Below, one piece after another: positions 47,380-57,748 of a DNA stretch of 64,000 bases; the first letter of the stretch is position 1, and every line of letters begins with the position of its first letter. The notes beneath the pieces were generated by a model that was not told where the DNA came from, made no database searches, and saw only the letters and a program-made list of their open reading frames with translations. The position numbers and the translations under genes were made by a program. This DNA comes from Pseudomonas sp. dw_358 (GTDB taxonomy: Bacteria > Pseudomonadota > Gammaproteobacteria > Pseudomonadales > Pseudomonadaceae). The stretch is from positions 372,001-436,000 of the forward strand of contig NZ_JAAVUX010000001.1 in the NCBI RefSeq assembly GCF_018449655.1. The letters are read 5' to 3'.

Positions 47380-48798
47380 TTGAACACTTCTGCCACTGCC
47401 CCGCTTGCGCCGTCACGCTCACGCCTCATGGCGTTACTGGTGGCCGGTGCGTTCTTCATGGAAAACCTCGATGCTACGGTGATTGTCACGGCGCTGCCGG
47501 ACATGGCCCGCTCGTTCAACGCCACGGCAGTGGACCTGAACGTGGGCATCACCGCGTATTTGCTGACCCTGGCGGTGCTGATTCCGGCCAGCGGCTGGGT
47601 TGCTGACCGGTGGGGCCATCGCCGGGTATTCATGGGGGCGCTGGCGTTGTTCACCCTCGCTTCGGCTTTGTGCGCCGGCTCGCAGACACTCTGGGAATTC
47701 GCCGCGGCACGTGTGCTGCAAGGTATTGGCGGCGCGATGATGGTGCCCGTCGGGCGCCTGGTGGTGCTGCGCAACACGCCCAAAAGCGACCTGCTGACCG
47801 CCATCGCCTACATCACCTGGCCCGGCCTGGTGGCCCCGGTGCTCGGGCCGCCGGTGGGTGGTTTCATCGCCACCTATGCGTCCTGGCACTGGATTTTCCT
47901 GCTCAATCTGCCACTGGGTCTGATCGCCATGCTGTGCGCCTGGAAACTGATGCCGGCCGCGTCGGGGGACATCGAGAAGCGGCCCTTCGACCTTCTGGGC
48001 TTTGTCATCTGCGCCTTGACCTGTGCCGGCCTTTTGTACGGCCTCGACCGCCTGGGCCAGGCGCCGCGAGACTGGCAGCCCTACGCGATGCTGATGGTCA
48101 GCGCGGTGCTGCTGGTTGCCTTTTACTACCACGCGCGACGTACCCCGGCGCCCCTGCTCAAGCTCGACGCACTGAAGATTCCCACCTACCGCGTGACGTT
48201 CAACGGCGGCTCGCTGTTCCGCGCCATGGTCAGCTCCCATCCGTTTCTCCTGCCACTGATGTTCCAGCTGGGCTTCGGCTATGACGCCTTCACCTCGGGG
48301 CTGCTGGTGCTGACGCTGTTCGCCGGCAACATCGGCATGAAGCCCATGACCAACTGGGTGCTGCGCCGCTACGGTTTCCGCACCACCCTGATCGGCAGCA
48401 GCCTGGTGCTGACGGCTTGTACCTTCATTTGCGCCTTGATGACGCCGGGGACACCGCTAGCGTTCATCCTGCCCACCTTGCTGATTTCCGGCATGGCCCG
48501 TTCCATGGGCTTTACCGCCTACAGCAGCATGGCCTTTGCCGACATGCCACAGCCGCTGATGTCATCGGCCAACACGCTGTTCAGTATGACCCAGCAACTG
48601 GCCTTCGGCCTGGGCGTGGCGCTGGCGGTGATATTCGTGCGCATGGGACAGTCCATCCTCGGGGTGGACCATGACTCGTTGGGCAGTTACCACATCGCCT
48701 TTGTCGCCGTAGGTGTGTTGACCTTATTGTCCATGCTCGACCTGTGGCGCTTGCCGGCCAATGCCGGTGCCCACGTGACCGGTCATGCCGCCGGATGA
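47380..48798 (+). CDS. DHA2-type MFS drug/metabolite exporter
   Basis: 472 residues, about 13-14 helices. The first helix is MENLDATVIVTALPDMARSF (DHA2 pattern LDxTIVNVALP) and motif A is GWVADRWGHRRVFMGAL. Start TTG 47380 is chosen because GGGAG (47369-47373) precedes it by six bases; ATG 47428 is an alternative that would remove 16 residues. It follows trmA with a weak GC hairpin between. Operator-like site 48826-48839 lies after its stop, so it is probably not in the TetR regulon. Confidence 0.87.
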   Translation: MNTSATAPLAPSRSRLMALLVAGAFFMENLDATVIVTALPDMARSFNATAVDLNVGITAYLLTLAVLIPASGWVADRWGHRRVFMGALALFTLASALCAGSQTLWEFAAARVLQGIGGAMMVPVGRLVVLRNTPKSDLLTAIAYITWPGLVAPVLGPPVGGFIATYASWHWIFLLNLPLGLIAMLCAWKLMPAASGDIEKRPFDLLGFVICALTCAGLLYGLDRLGQAPRDWQPYAMLMVSAVLLVAFYYHARRTPAPLLKLDALKIPTYRVTFNGGSLFRAMVSSHPFLLPLMFQLGFGYDAFTSGLLVLTLFAGNIGMKPMTNWVLRRYGFRTTLIGSSLVLTACTFICALMTPGTPLAFILPTLLISGMARSMGFTAYSSMAFADMPQPLMSSANTLFSMTQQLAFGLGVALAVIFVRMGQSILGVDHDSLGSYHIAFVAVGVLTLLSMLDLWRLPANAGAHVTGHAAG

Positions 48799-48825
48799 GC
48801 ACGGGGGCAAATTCCATTTGACGGA

Positions 48826-48839
48826 ATTAACCAGTTAGT
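48826..48839. promoter_or_regulatory. TetR-regulon palindrome, copy 1 (dehydrogenase promoter)
   Basis: ATTAAC-CA-GTTAGT, 62 bases before the dehydrogenase ATG at 48901. The right half extends to GTTAGTAC, identical to the mirror of the left half of copy 2 (50611-50618). Confidence 0.6.
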
Positions 48840-48900
48840 ACAATTTAGCGGCAAGGCATCGACACGCATTGCCTACCTAAGAACAATGGAGAATTCCTCA

Positions 48901-49743
48901 ATGAGTCGCACCGTATTGGCCGGCCTCATCGGCGCTGGTATTCAGGCCTCGCGCACCCCCGCCCTGCACGAACGCGAAGGCGCCGCCCAGGGCCTGGGCT
49001 ATGTCTATCGCCTGATCGATCTCGACGCCCTGAAGCTGGATAACAACGCCCTCGAAGAGCTGCTTATTGCCACCGAGCGTACGGGCTTTACCGGCTTGAA
49101 CATTACCTTTCCCGCCAAACAAGCCATCATCCCTCTGCTCGACGACCTGTCGGCCGAAGCCCGGGGCATTGGCGCAGTCAATACCGTGGTGTTCAAGGAC
49201 GGCAAGCGTATCGGCCACAATACCGATTGCCTGGGCTTTGGCGAGGGCTTCCGTCGTGGCCTGGACGGCGCGGCGCGCAGCAAAGTGGTGCAGATGGGTG
49301 CGGGCGGTGCCGGTGCGGCCGTGGCCCACGCCTTGCTGGCCGAAGGCGTCGAACACCTGAGTATCTTCGACGTCGAGCCTGCCCGCGCCCAGGCCTTGGC
49401 CGACAACCTCAACTCGCACTTCCCCGGCAACCGCGCCCAGGCCGGTGGTGACCTGGCCGAGACCGTGGGCGCTGCTGATGGCCTGGTCAATACCACCCCC
49501 ATGGGCATGGCCAAGCTGCCCGGCATGCCGGTGCCCAAGGCCCTGCTGCGTAAGGACCTGTGGATCGCCGAGATCGTGTATTTCCCGTTGGAAACCGAGC
49601 TGCTGCGCGAGGCCCGTGCCTTGGGCGCACGCACGTTGGACGGCGGGACCATGGCGGTGTTTCAGGCGGTGAAAGCGTTTGAATTGTTTACCGGGATCGA
49701 GCCGGATGCCGAGCGCATGACGGCGCACTTCCTGGGTATGTGA
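48901..49743 (+). CDS. Shikimate/quinate dehydrogenase homologue (catabolic type)
   Basis: 280 residues of the AroE superfamily. The catalytic Lys73 (NITFPAKQ) and Asp109 (HNTDCLGF) are present, as is the glycine-rich GAGGAG (133-138). After beta-2 it reads FDVEPARA with Asp157, where biosynthetic AroE has NRT-xx-R; this predicts NAD rather than NADP, hence oxidation of shikimate. The substrate loop reads SRTP (17-20) rather than the usual SxSP. It lies in a cluster with QuiC, an MFS carrier and pcaGH, so it probably feeds dehydroshikimate into protocatechuate and is not the aroE of biosynthesis. ATG 48901 has GGAG nine bases before; ATG 48886 has no good site. Confidence 0.88.
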   Translation: MSRTVLAGLIGAGIQASRTPALHEREGAAQGLGYVYRLIDLDALKLDNNALEELLIATERTGFTGLNITFPAKQAIIPLLDDLSAEARGIGAVNTVVFKDGKRIGHNTDCLGFGEGFRRGLDGAARSKVVQMGAGGAGAAVAHALLAEGVEHLSIFDVEPARAQALADNLNSHFPGNRAQAGGDLAETVGAADGLVNTTPMGMAKLPGMPVPKALLRKDLWIAEIVYFPLETELLREARALGARTLDGGTMAVFQAVKAFELFTGIEPDAERMTAHFLGM

Positions 49744-49776
49744 CAGGCGGCTTCCACAGGTTGGAAGTGCATGCTG

Positions 49777-49861
49777 CGGGAGCAAGCCCTGGCTGCGATG
49801 CGGGCACCACAGTCCGACTGGATTGGGCGCTGATGCCATCGCGCCCAGGGGCTGCTCCCAC
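49777..49861. repeat. REP-type inverted pair
   Basis: Arms 49777-49800 (CGGGAGCAAGCCC...) and 49836-49861 are imperfect mirror copies, between convergent dehydrogenase and tetR. Same core as 43307-43332. Confidence 0.65.
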
Positions 49862-49870
49862 GGATCCGTT

Positions 49871-50542
49871 CTACACCTTCAAAAACCGCATCAGGGTCTC
49901 GCAGATCATCTCCCGATGATGATTGCGCAACTGCTCGTCATTGAAATCCACCTGGAACAACTCGCCGAAGGTGTGTTTGTTCGATACCCGGTAGAAACAG
50001 AACGAGCTGATCAGCAGGTGCACGTCCATGGCCTGCAGCCCGGCGCGGAAGACGCCCTGCTCAGTTCCCCGCCGAAGCACCCCATCCAGCGCATTGAGCA
50101 CCGACTTGTTCAACGAGCGGATCACGTCCGACTGCTTGACGTATTCGGCCTTGTACATGTTCTCGTTGCACACCAACCGCACGAAATCGACGTTGCGGTC
50201 GTGGTGGTCAAAGGTGAATTCCACCAGACGGCGGATCCCGTCGATCGGCGTCAACTCTTCCAGGCGCAGCTCGGCTTCGGTGCCGCGGATGTCGCCGTAG
50301 ACCTTCTCCAACACCTCCACGTACAACTGCTCCTTGCTGGAAAAGTAGTAGTAGATCATGCGTTTGGAAGTTTGCGTGCGCTCGGCAATCGCGTCGACGC
50401 GAGCACCGGCCAGCCCCTGCTGGACGAATTCGGTAATAGCGGCTTGAAGAATGTTTTCCCGGGTCTTTTCCGGGTTGTTCTTGCGACTCTTGCGAGGGGC
50501 GGCTTCGGCCGGCTCGACTGAGGCTACTGTTGTTATTGTCAT
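49871..50542 (-). CDS. TetR-family repressor of the shikimate cluster (predicted)
   Basis: 223 residues. The TetR HTH spans about 27-72 (ENILQAAITEFVQQGLAG, ARVDAIAERTQTSKRMIYYYF). The ligand domain has no recognisable effector signature. It is transcribed from the quiC side. A near-perfect palindrome 71 bases before its ATG, repeated before the dehydrogenase and between quiC and the MFS gene, supports autoregulation and control of the shikimate genes. A ligand such as shikimate, dehydroshikimate or protocatechuate is inference. Confidence 0.9.
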   Translation of the reverse strand: MTITTVASVEPAEAAPRKSRKNNPEKTRENILQAAITEFVQQGLAGARVDAIAERTQTSKRMIYYYFSSKEQLYVEVLEKVYGDIRGTEAELRLEELTPIDGIRRLVEFTFDHHDRNVDFVRLVCNENMYKAEYVKQSDVIRSLNKSVLNALDGVLRRGTEQGVFRAGLQAMDVHLLISSFCFYRVSNKHTFGELFQVDFNDEQLRNHHREMICETLMRFLKV

Positions 50543-50612
50543 TTCGAGGACTCACGGCCATCAAGATCAATGGCAATTATGCGGCGACCCACGCACAGAA
50601 GGAAAGCTTTGT

Positions 50613-50626
50613 ACTAACGGGTTAGT
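50613..50626. promoter_or_regulatory. TetR-regulon palindrome, copy 2 (tetR promoter)
   Basis: ACTAAC-GG-GTTAGT, a perfect 6-2-6 inverted repeat in the 124 bases between the quiC stop and tetR start, 71 bases upstream of tetR. Best-matching of the three copies. Confidence 0.65.
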
Positions 50627-50666
50627 GAGTCAGCGCATTGCGCGCCGACTCACCGCCCCGGTTCGA

Positions 50667-52577
<1,911 letters not shown>

Positions 52578-52920
52578 GCATGAGCTCCATTAGGCTTCGG
52601 AAAACCAGGCCTTTACAGCCACTGGCCTCGACGACGAGCCATTGTCCGACTGCGGCAATCCACACGCAATCCGGGGTTGAGAATTCGCTGATGCCGATTC
52701 TATACCTGATCCAGCAGCGTACGAACTAGTTAGTTTTTGTGCGATTATCGACCGCTATAGACCTCCACGAATTGACGATACCTGCCCCAATGTCCACCAT
52801 CCCTCCCACATTGAAGTCCCTCCGTGGTTTAAACGCCAACCCCAGGACAGGTCATTCGCCCGACACCCCGTGCGTTCGACCGTGCGACATCCATAACAAT
52901 TTCAAAAACGGGTAACTCAC
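52578..52920. other. 343-base divergent control region, quiC / MFS
   Basis: No open frame of interest. It holds the third TetR-type palindrome at 52721-52734 and otherwise lower-GC sequence than the flanks, fitting divergent promoters. I see no repeat or RNA gene in the rest. Confidence 0.6.
52721..52734. promoter_or_regulatory. TetR-regulon palindrome, copy 3 (quiC/MFS)
   Basis: ACGAAC-TA-GTTAGT, 144 bases before the quiC ATG and 187 before the MFS ATG. The right half is identical to copies 1 and 2; the left half differs from copy 2 by one base (G for T). Confidence 0.55.
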
Positions 52921-54261
52921 ATGATTTCACGCAGCACATCCGTGCCCGCCGAGTCAGCTGCGGCCACCAGCAAAGTCGGTTTCAAGGACATGTTCCGCGA
53001 GGCAATGGCGGTAGGCAAGACCCGCTGGGGCATGCTGGCACTGGTTTTTTTCGCCACCACCCTCAACTACATCGACCGCGCTGCCCTGGGCATCATGCAG
53101 CCTATCCTCGCCAAGGACATGAGCTGGACGGCGATGGACTATGCCAACATCAACTTCTGGTTTCAGGTCGGCTACGCCGTCGGTTTTTTGTTGCAGGGCC
53201 GCTTGATCGACAAGGTCGGTGTCAAGCGCGTGTTCTTCTGCGCAGTGCTGCTGTGGAGCCTGGCCACCGGTGCCCATGGCCTTGCCACCTCGGCGTTCGG
53301 CTTCATGATTTGCCGCTTCATTCTCGGCCTCACTGAAGCCGCCAACTACCCGGCGTGCGTGAAGACCACCCGGTTGTGGTTCCCCGCCAAGGAACGTGCC
53401 GTGGCCACTGGCGTTTTCAACGCCGGGACCAATGTCGGTGCGCTGCTGACGCCCATGCTGTTGCCGTGGATCCTGCACACCTGGGGCTGGCAGGCAGCGT
53501 TCCTGTGCATCGCCTCATTGGGCCTGATCTGGGCGGCTTTCTGGGCCATCAAATACTTCAACCCGGAACAACACCCGCGGGTTCAGGACAGCGAAATACA
53601 GTACATCCAGGAAGACGCCGAGCCTGAGCAGCCCAGCGTGCCCTTCCACCGTATCCTGCGCATGCGTGGCACCTGGGCATTCGCCGGAGCCTTCATGATG
53701 ACGGCGCCGGTGTTCTGGTTTTACCTGTACTGGTTGCCGCCGTTCCTCAATCAGCAATACGAACTGGGCATCAGCGTGACCCAGATGGGTATCCCATTGA
53801 TCGTCATCTACCTGTGTGCCGACGTCGGCAGCGTGGGCGGAGGTGTGCTCTCATCGCTGATGATCGGCCGTGGCATGCAGCCGGTGCGGGCGCGTCTACT
53901 GTCGATGCTGATCTGTGCACTGGCCATCATCGGAGTGATCTTTGCCGCCGGAGCCTCGCACTTGTGGGTCGCCGTGGCCGCCATCTCCCTGGCCATTGCC
54001 GCGCACCAGGCGTGGACGGCGAACATCTGGAGCGTGGTGATGGACTACACGCCCAAGCACATGATGAGCACCGTGTTCGGCTTCGGCGGGATGTGCGCAG
54101 CGATCGGCGGGATGTTCATGACCCAGATCGTCGGTTACATCCTGACCGTGACCCACAACAACTACACCATGCTGTTCCTGATGATTCCGGCGATGTACTT
54201 CATTGCCTTGACCTGGATGTTCATCATGGCACCACGCAAGGTGCCTGACGTTCGGGATTGA
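52921..54261 (+). CDS. MFS transporter, anion:cation symporter type (candidate shikimate/quinate carrier)
   Basis: 446 residues, 12 helices. The ACS-family features are LNYIDRAALGIMQP in helix 1, GRLIDKVGVKRVF in loop 2 and RFILGLTEAANYPACVKTTRLWFP. Family members carry glucarate, hexuronates, phthalate and other organic anions by proton symport. Its divergent position to quiC and the shared operator-like site make shikimate, quinate or dehydroshikimate the most likely cargo. ATG 52921 follows GGGTAA, a weak ribosome-binding site; in-frame ATGs further in would cut into the cytoplasmic tail. Confidence 0.92.
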   Translation: MISRSTSVPAESAAATSKVGFKDMFREAMAVGKTRWGMLALVFFATTLNYIDRAALGIMQPILAKDMSWTAMDYANINFWFQVGYAVGFLLQGRLIDKVGVKRVFFCAVLLWSLATGAHGLATSAFGFMICRFILGLTEAANYPACVKTTRLWFPAKERAVATGVFNAGTNVGALLTPMLLPWILHTWGWQAAFLCIASLGLIWAAFWAIKYFNPEQHPRVQDSEIQYIQEDAEPEQPSVPFHRILRMRGTWAFAGAFMMTAPVFWFYLYWLPPFLNQQYELGISVTQMGIPLIVIYLCADVGSVGGGVLSSLMIGRGMQPVRARLLSMLICALAIIGVIFAAGASHLWVAVAAISLAIAAHQAWTANIWSVVMDYTPKHMMSTVFGFGGMCAAIGGMFMTQIVGYILTVTHNNYTMLFLMIPAMYFIALTWMFIMAPRKVPDVRD

Positions 54262-54270
54262 TCGTCGACG

Positions 54271-54304
54271 GCTCCCACCGGTTACCCACATGCCCCGTGG
54301 GAGC
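54271..54304. repeat. Hairpin with REP-type ends between convergent genes
   Basis: GCTCCCAC (54271-54278) / GTGGGAGC (54297-54304) around an 18-base loop, between the MFS and EamA genes. Probably a transcript end. Confidence 0.6.
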
Positions 54305-54308
54305 AGCC

Positions 54309-55199
54309 CTACCCCGCCTTCACGCGCTTCTGCATCCACGCGGCCGCCAGGCCGCTGAGGCAGATGATCGCAATCCCCACCAGGGTCGCCGGCTCCGGCA
54401 CATGCCCGAACAGCAGATAACCGAGCAACCCGGCAAACACGATCTGGCAATAGCCGAATGGTGCGAGCAAGGCCGGCGCGGCATGGCGAAAGGCCTGGGT
54501 CATCAACAGGTGCGCGACCATGCCCAGGCCGCCCAGCGCCAGCATCAACAAGCCGTGCCAACCGGTGGGCGTCTGCCAGAAGAAGGGCACGATGGCGCTC
54601 ATGATCAGGGTCGAGGTGATGCCCGCATAGAAGTTGCTGGTGGTCGGGCTGTCGGTCTCGCTCAGCTTGCGAGTAAGGATCTGGTAGAAGCAGAAACAAG
54701 TTGCCGAGCCCAAAGCCAGCAGAATGCTCGGCTTGAACAACTCGCCCCCCGGATGGACGATCACCACCACCCCGCTGAAGCCCGCTAGCACCGCCGCCCA
54801 CTGACCTCTGGAGACCCGCTCGCCCAGCAGCGGCACTGACAGCGCGGTGACCAGCAGCGGGGCGAGGAAATTGACTGCGGTGGCTTCGGCCAGCGGAATG
54901 TATTGCAGGGCGGTGATAAAAAACAAGGTAGTGGCCAGCAGACAACTGGCGCGCAAGGCTTGCAGCGGCAGGCGCCGGGTACGCAACACGCGCAAGCCGC
55001 TGCCAGGCAGGAACAGGCCGACCATCAACAAGGTGTGCATCAGGTAACGGGCCCAGACCACCATCAGAATCGGGTAGAAGGCCGTCAGGTATTTCGACAG
55101 GGCGTCATGGCCCGAGAACAGCAAGGTCGCCACGACGATCAGCAGGATGCCTTTGAAGGGCTGATGGGTTCCGTCCAAGGCTGTCACGGGGGGTGCCAC
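54309..55199 (-). CDS. EamA/DMT-family transporter
   Basis: 296 residues, ten predicted helices in two EamA repeats (about 15-145 and 155-285). SGHDALSKYLTAFYPILMVVW opens the first repeat and FWQTPTGWHGLLMLALGG lies in the second. DMT proteins mostly export small metabolites or amino acids. It lies upstream of no other gene on its strand within 100 bases of its stop. It follows iclR on the same strand by 124 bases, so it may be part of the IclR-controlled unit. Substrate unknown. Confidence 0.88.
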   Translation of the reverse strand: MAPPVTALDGTHQPFKGILLIVVATLLFSGHDALSKYLTAFYPILMVVWARYLMHTLLMVGLFLPGSGLRVLRTRRLPLQALRASCLLATTLFFITALQYIPLAEATAVNFLAPLLVTALSVPLLGERVSRGQWAAVLAGFSGVVVIVHPGGELFKPSILLALGSATCFCFYQILTRKLSETDSPTTSNFYAGITSTLIMSAIVPFFWQTPTGWHGLLMLALGGLGMVAHLLMTQAFRHAAPALLAPFGYCQIVFAGLLGYLLFGHVPEPATLVGIAIICLSGLAAAWMQKRVKAG

Positions 55200-55323
55200 T
55201 CCTGCGCGATGCGCCGAATGAAATGCTCCATTCGGCCACTGTTGTTTTTATTCAATCACCGCTTATTTAGAACGCAGTTCCATATTGTCGCAAGGGGCTT
55301 CGGGTTTTTATTTATAGGGCTCG

Positions 55324-56100
55324 TTAAACGAAGAGCTCGGAGGCGGGAGAGGCTGCAGAAAGTTCGGAGGCGCTCGCCAACAAGGCGGGGGCGATGTCCT
55401 CCATTCTGGCCATACTCAGGCGCGCGGTGGGGCCGGCGACGCTGAGGACGCCGACCACATGCTGGTCCACCGGGTCGCGCACCACGACAGCCAGCGCCGA
55501 CATGCCCACGGCCGAGCTTTCGCTGACCCAGGCGTAACCCCGTTCGCGAGCCACCCTCAGGCGCTCCAGCAGTTCGGCATTGGACTTGGGTGCATGGGGG
55601 CCAAAATCCGCAGGGTCGGTCAGGCCCTGCTGTTCGACTCTGGCCAACGCTTGCGCATCGCTCATGCTCGACAGCCAGGCATGCCCGGAGGCGGTATAGA
55701 ACAAGGGGGCATCGCGACCCATGTCGGGGTCATAGCGCAGGCCCGGCCGGGCGCCCTGAGCTTTGGCGATCCAGGTCTGGCGATCGCCGTCGATCACCCC
55801 CAGACGCACCAGTTCACCGGTTTCCAGCGCCAACCGGTCGAGGATCGGCTGGACAATATCGGCGCCGCTGCTGGCCAGGTAGCGAAAGCCCAAGGCGACC
55901 AGTTTGGTCGACAGGTGATAACGCTGATTGTCCGGATTCTGGCGCACGTAGCCCAGCCGAATCAGCTCGGCCAGCATGCGGTGGGTGGCGCTTTTCGGAA
56001 TGTCCAGCTGATCGGCCAGGTCCTGCATGTGCATGCCGCGCGGATCGCTGGTGAGGCTTTCGAGAAGGCTGAATGCGCGTTCGATCTGACTGCCGGCCAT
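55324..56100 (-). CDS. IclR-family regulator next to pcaGH
   Basis: 258 residues. wHTH about 5-70 (HMQDLADQLDIPKSATHRML), IclR ligand domain about 80-245 (FYTASGHAWLSS, SSAVGMSALAVVVRDP). A 15-bp palindrome TGGAA-N5-TTCCA stands 67 bases before its ATG. It resembles PcaR/PcaU-type regulators of aromatic catabolism, but the family alone cannot separate these. Possible targets are itself, the DMT exporter and perhaps pcaGH. Confidence 0.92.
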   Translation of the reverse strand: MAGSQIERAFSLLESLTSDPRGMHMQDLADQLDIPKSATHRMLAELIRLGYVRQNPDNQRYHLSTKLVALGFRYLASSGADIVQPILDRLALETGELVRLGVIDGDRQTWIAKAQGARPGLRYDPDMGRDAPLFYTASGHAWLSSMSDAQALARVEQQGLTDPADFGPHAPKSNAELLERLRVARERGYAWVSESSAVGMSALAVVVRDPVDQHVVGVLSVAGPTARLSMARMEDIAPALLASASELSAASPASELFV

Positions 56101-56156
56101 GGAGTGAGTCCTGGAAAAATTCGGGCGATTCTACACGCGGCTTGGTGGAGCACAAA

Positions 56157-56181
56157 CCATAGAATATGGAACCGAATTCCA
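56157..56181. promoter_or_regulatory. Overlapping IclR-type palindromes upstream of iclR
   Basis: CCATA-GAA-TATGG (56157-56169) overlaps TGGAA-CCGAA-TTCCA (56167-56181). The second has the same ends and 15-base length as the E. coli IclR operator TGGAAATnATTTCCA. Confidence 0.6.
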
Positions 56182-56198
56182 CAACCTGAAACGAACGC

Positions 56199-56247
56199 GG
56201 GCTGCGCGCACTCCCACCGTTGATCCTGTGGGAGCGCGCGCAGCCCG
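56199..56247. repeat. REP-type long hairpin after pcaG
   Basis: GGGCTGCGCGCACTCCCAC (56199-56217) against GTGGGAGCGCGCGCAGCCC (56229-56247): 18 of 19 pairs around an 11-base loop. It lies 19 bases after the pcaG stop on the minus strand and probably caps the pcaHG mRNA. Confidence 0.75.
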
Positions 56248-56265
56248 GGTTCGATTCAGCGCCAA

Positions 56266-56871
56266 TCAGAAATCGAAGAACACCGTCTCGCCTTCGCCCT
56301 GAATGCGGATATCAAAACGGTAGGCCGTCTTGCCTTCCACTTCGCAGCGTTTGGCAATCAAGGTCAGACGGCGGGCCGGTTGCTCGATCAGGTTGAGCAC
56401 CGGGTCCTTGGCGTTGGCCTCGGCTTCATCATCGAAGTACAGGCGGGTTTGCAGCTGGATGTTGATCCCGCGGGCAAACAGGCTGACGTTGACGTGGGGT
56501 GCCATGGGCACGCCTGCAGCGTTGTTCACCACACCCGGCTTGACCGTGTGCAGGTTCCACTCGCCACCGTCGAAAGTGGTGGCGGTACGGCCGAAGCTGT
56601 TGAACACCTTTTCAGTGTTGTAGTCGGTGTCGTAGTGACCGCTGGCGTCGGCTTGCCAGAACTCCAGAAACGAGTCTCGCACCAGATGGCCGTTGCCGTC
56701 GTAGACATCGCCCAGTAACAGAATGTGCTCACCCGGAGCACCGGGCTTGGCCATCTGGTTCCAGATTTCGTGCTCGCGTGGCTCGATGCCGGCGGCGGAC
56801 AGGGCCAGGCCGATGTGCACATAAGGGCCAGCGGTCTGCGACGGGGTTTCCTTGAGCGTTTGAACAGGCAT
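56266..56871 (-). CDS. pcaG: Protocatechuate 3,4-dioxygenase alpha subunit
   Basis: 201 residues. The start MPVQTLKETPSQTAGPYVHI and GHYDTDYNTEKVFNSFGRTAT are PcaG patterns. It lacks the iron ligands, which belong to PcaH. It assembles with PcaH to cleave protocatechuate between the hydroxyls, giving beta-carboxy-cis,cis-muconate. It lies 12 bases downstream of pcaH on the same strand, the usual order. Confidence 0.97.
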   Translation of the reverse strand: MPVQTLKETPSQTAGPYVHIGLALSAAGIEPREHEIWNQMAKPGAPGEHILLLGDVYDGNGHLVRDSFLEFWQADASGHYDTDYNTEKVFNSFGRTATTFDGGEWNLHTVKPGVVNNAAGVPMAPHVNVSLFARGINIQLQTRLYFDDEAEANAKDPVLNLIEQPARRLTLIAKRCEVEGKTAYRFDIRIQGEGETVFFDF

Positions 56872-56883
56872 GACAGGTCCCCC

Positions 56884-57603
56884 TCAGCGGTTTTCGAAGT
56901 GAGTCTTGCGCTGGCCGCGCAGGATGATGTCGAAGCGGTAGGCCAGGCAGTCCATCGGATTGGCATTGGCCAAGTCAAGCTTGGCCACCAGGCTTTGCAC
57001 CGCCTCCGGGTCAGCGATCGATTTGACGATCGGGCAGAACGGAATCAGCGGGTCACCCTCGAAATACAGCTGGGTGATGAGCTTGGTGGAGATCGACGGG
57101 CCACTGATGGAGAAGTGGATGTGCGCCGGGCGCCAGTCGTTGGGACCGTTGCGCCATGGGTAAGGGCCTGGCTTGACGGTGCGGAAGCTGTAATAGCCCT
57201 CGCTGTCGGTCAGGGTGCGGCCCACGCCACCGAAGTTGGGGTCGAGCGGCGCCAGGTAACGGTCATTCTTGTGGCGATAGCGGCCGCCAGCGTTGGCCTG
57301 CCACATTTCTACCAACGTGTGGGGGATCGGCTTGCCATATTGGTCGCAGACGCGGCCAGCGACGATGATGCGTTCGCCGACGGGTAAACCACCATGGTTA
57401 TAGTTGAGCAGCAGATCGTGGTCGTGCTCGCCGAACTTGAGGTGGGAAAAGTTGGGCCCTGTGGTCTCGCTCACCGACTGCGGGATACTTACCAACGCCT
57501 GACGCGGCGAGCGTGGAATCGAGGTCTTGTAGTCGGGGGTCAGTGCCTTGGGGTGCCAATTGCGATCACGGATAATGAAGCGACTGGAGTCTTGGGAAGA
57601 CAT
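56884..57603 (-). CDS. pcaH: Protocatechuate 3,4-dioxygenase beta subunit
   Basis: 239 residues, the catalytic subunit. Non-haem Fe(III) ligands: Tyr109 (GGRYRH), Tyr148 (KPGPYPW), His161 and His163 (PAHIHF), all in place. It acts on the product of QuiC, so this window joins shikimate breakdown to the beta-ketoadipate pathway. The start [10 protein letters not shown] follows AGGAGA. It is divergent from the metallopeptidase gene. No TetR-type palindrome is seen in the 145 bases upstream. Confidence 0.98.
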   Translation of the reverse strand: MSSQDSSRFIIRDRNWHPKALTPDYKTSIPRSPRQALVSIPQSVSETTGPNFSHLKFGEHDHDLLLNYNHGGLPVGERIIVAGRVCDQYGKPIPHTLVEMWQANAGGRYRHKNDRYLAPLDPNFGGVGRTLTDSEGYYSFRTVKPGPYPWRNGPNDWRPAHIHFSISGPSISTKLITQLYFEGDPLIPFCPIVKSIADPEAVQSLVAKLDLANANPMDCLAYRFDIILRGQRKTHFENR

Positions 57604-57748
57604 GTCGATCTCCTGTTATTGGAGTTATAAAAGACCTGAAGTCAGGCTGACGACTAGTCTCACGCAAACCCCGCGCGACGAACACTGAAAATAACGGTCC
57701 TACCCATAACCAAATGGATATGACCTAACCGCATCCGAGGGACTCAGC

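Noticed and set aside
49744..49870. Small coding gene between the dehydrogenase and tetR
   Set aside because: The gap is filled by a REP-type inverted pair and has no start codon with a ribosome-binding site.
57604..57748. Fourth TetR-type operator before pcaH
   Set aside because: Only a CTAAC half-site is present (near 57725); no GTTAGT partner at 2-base spacing.
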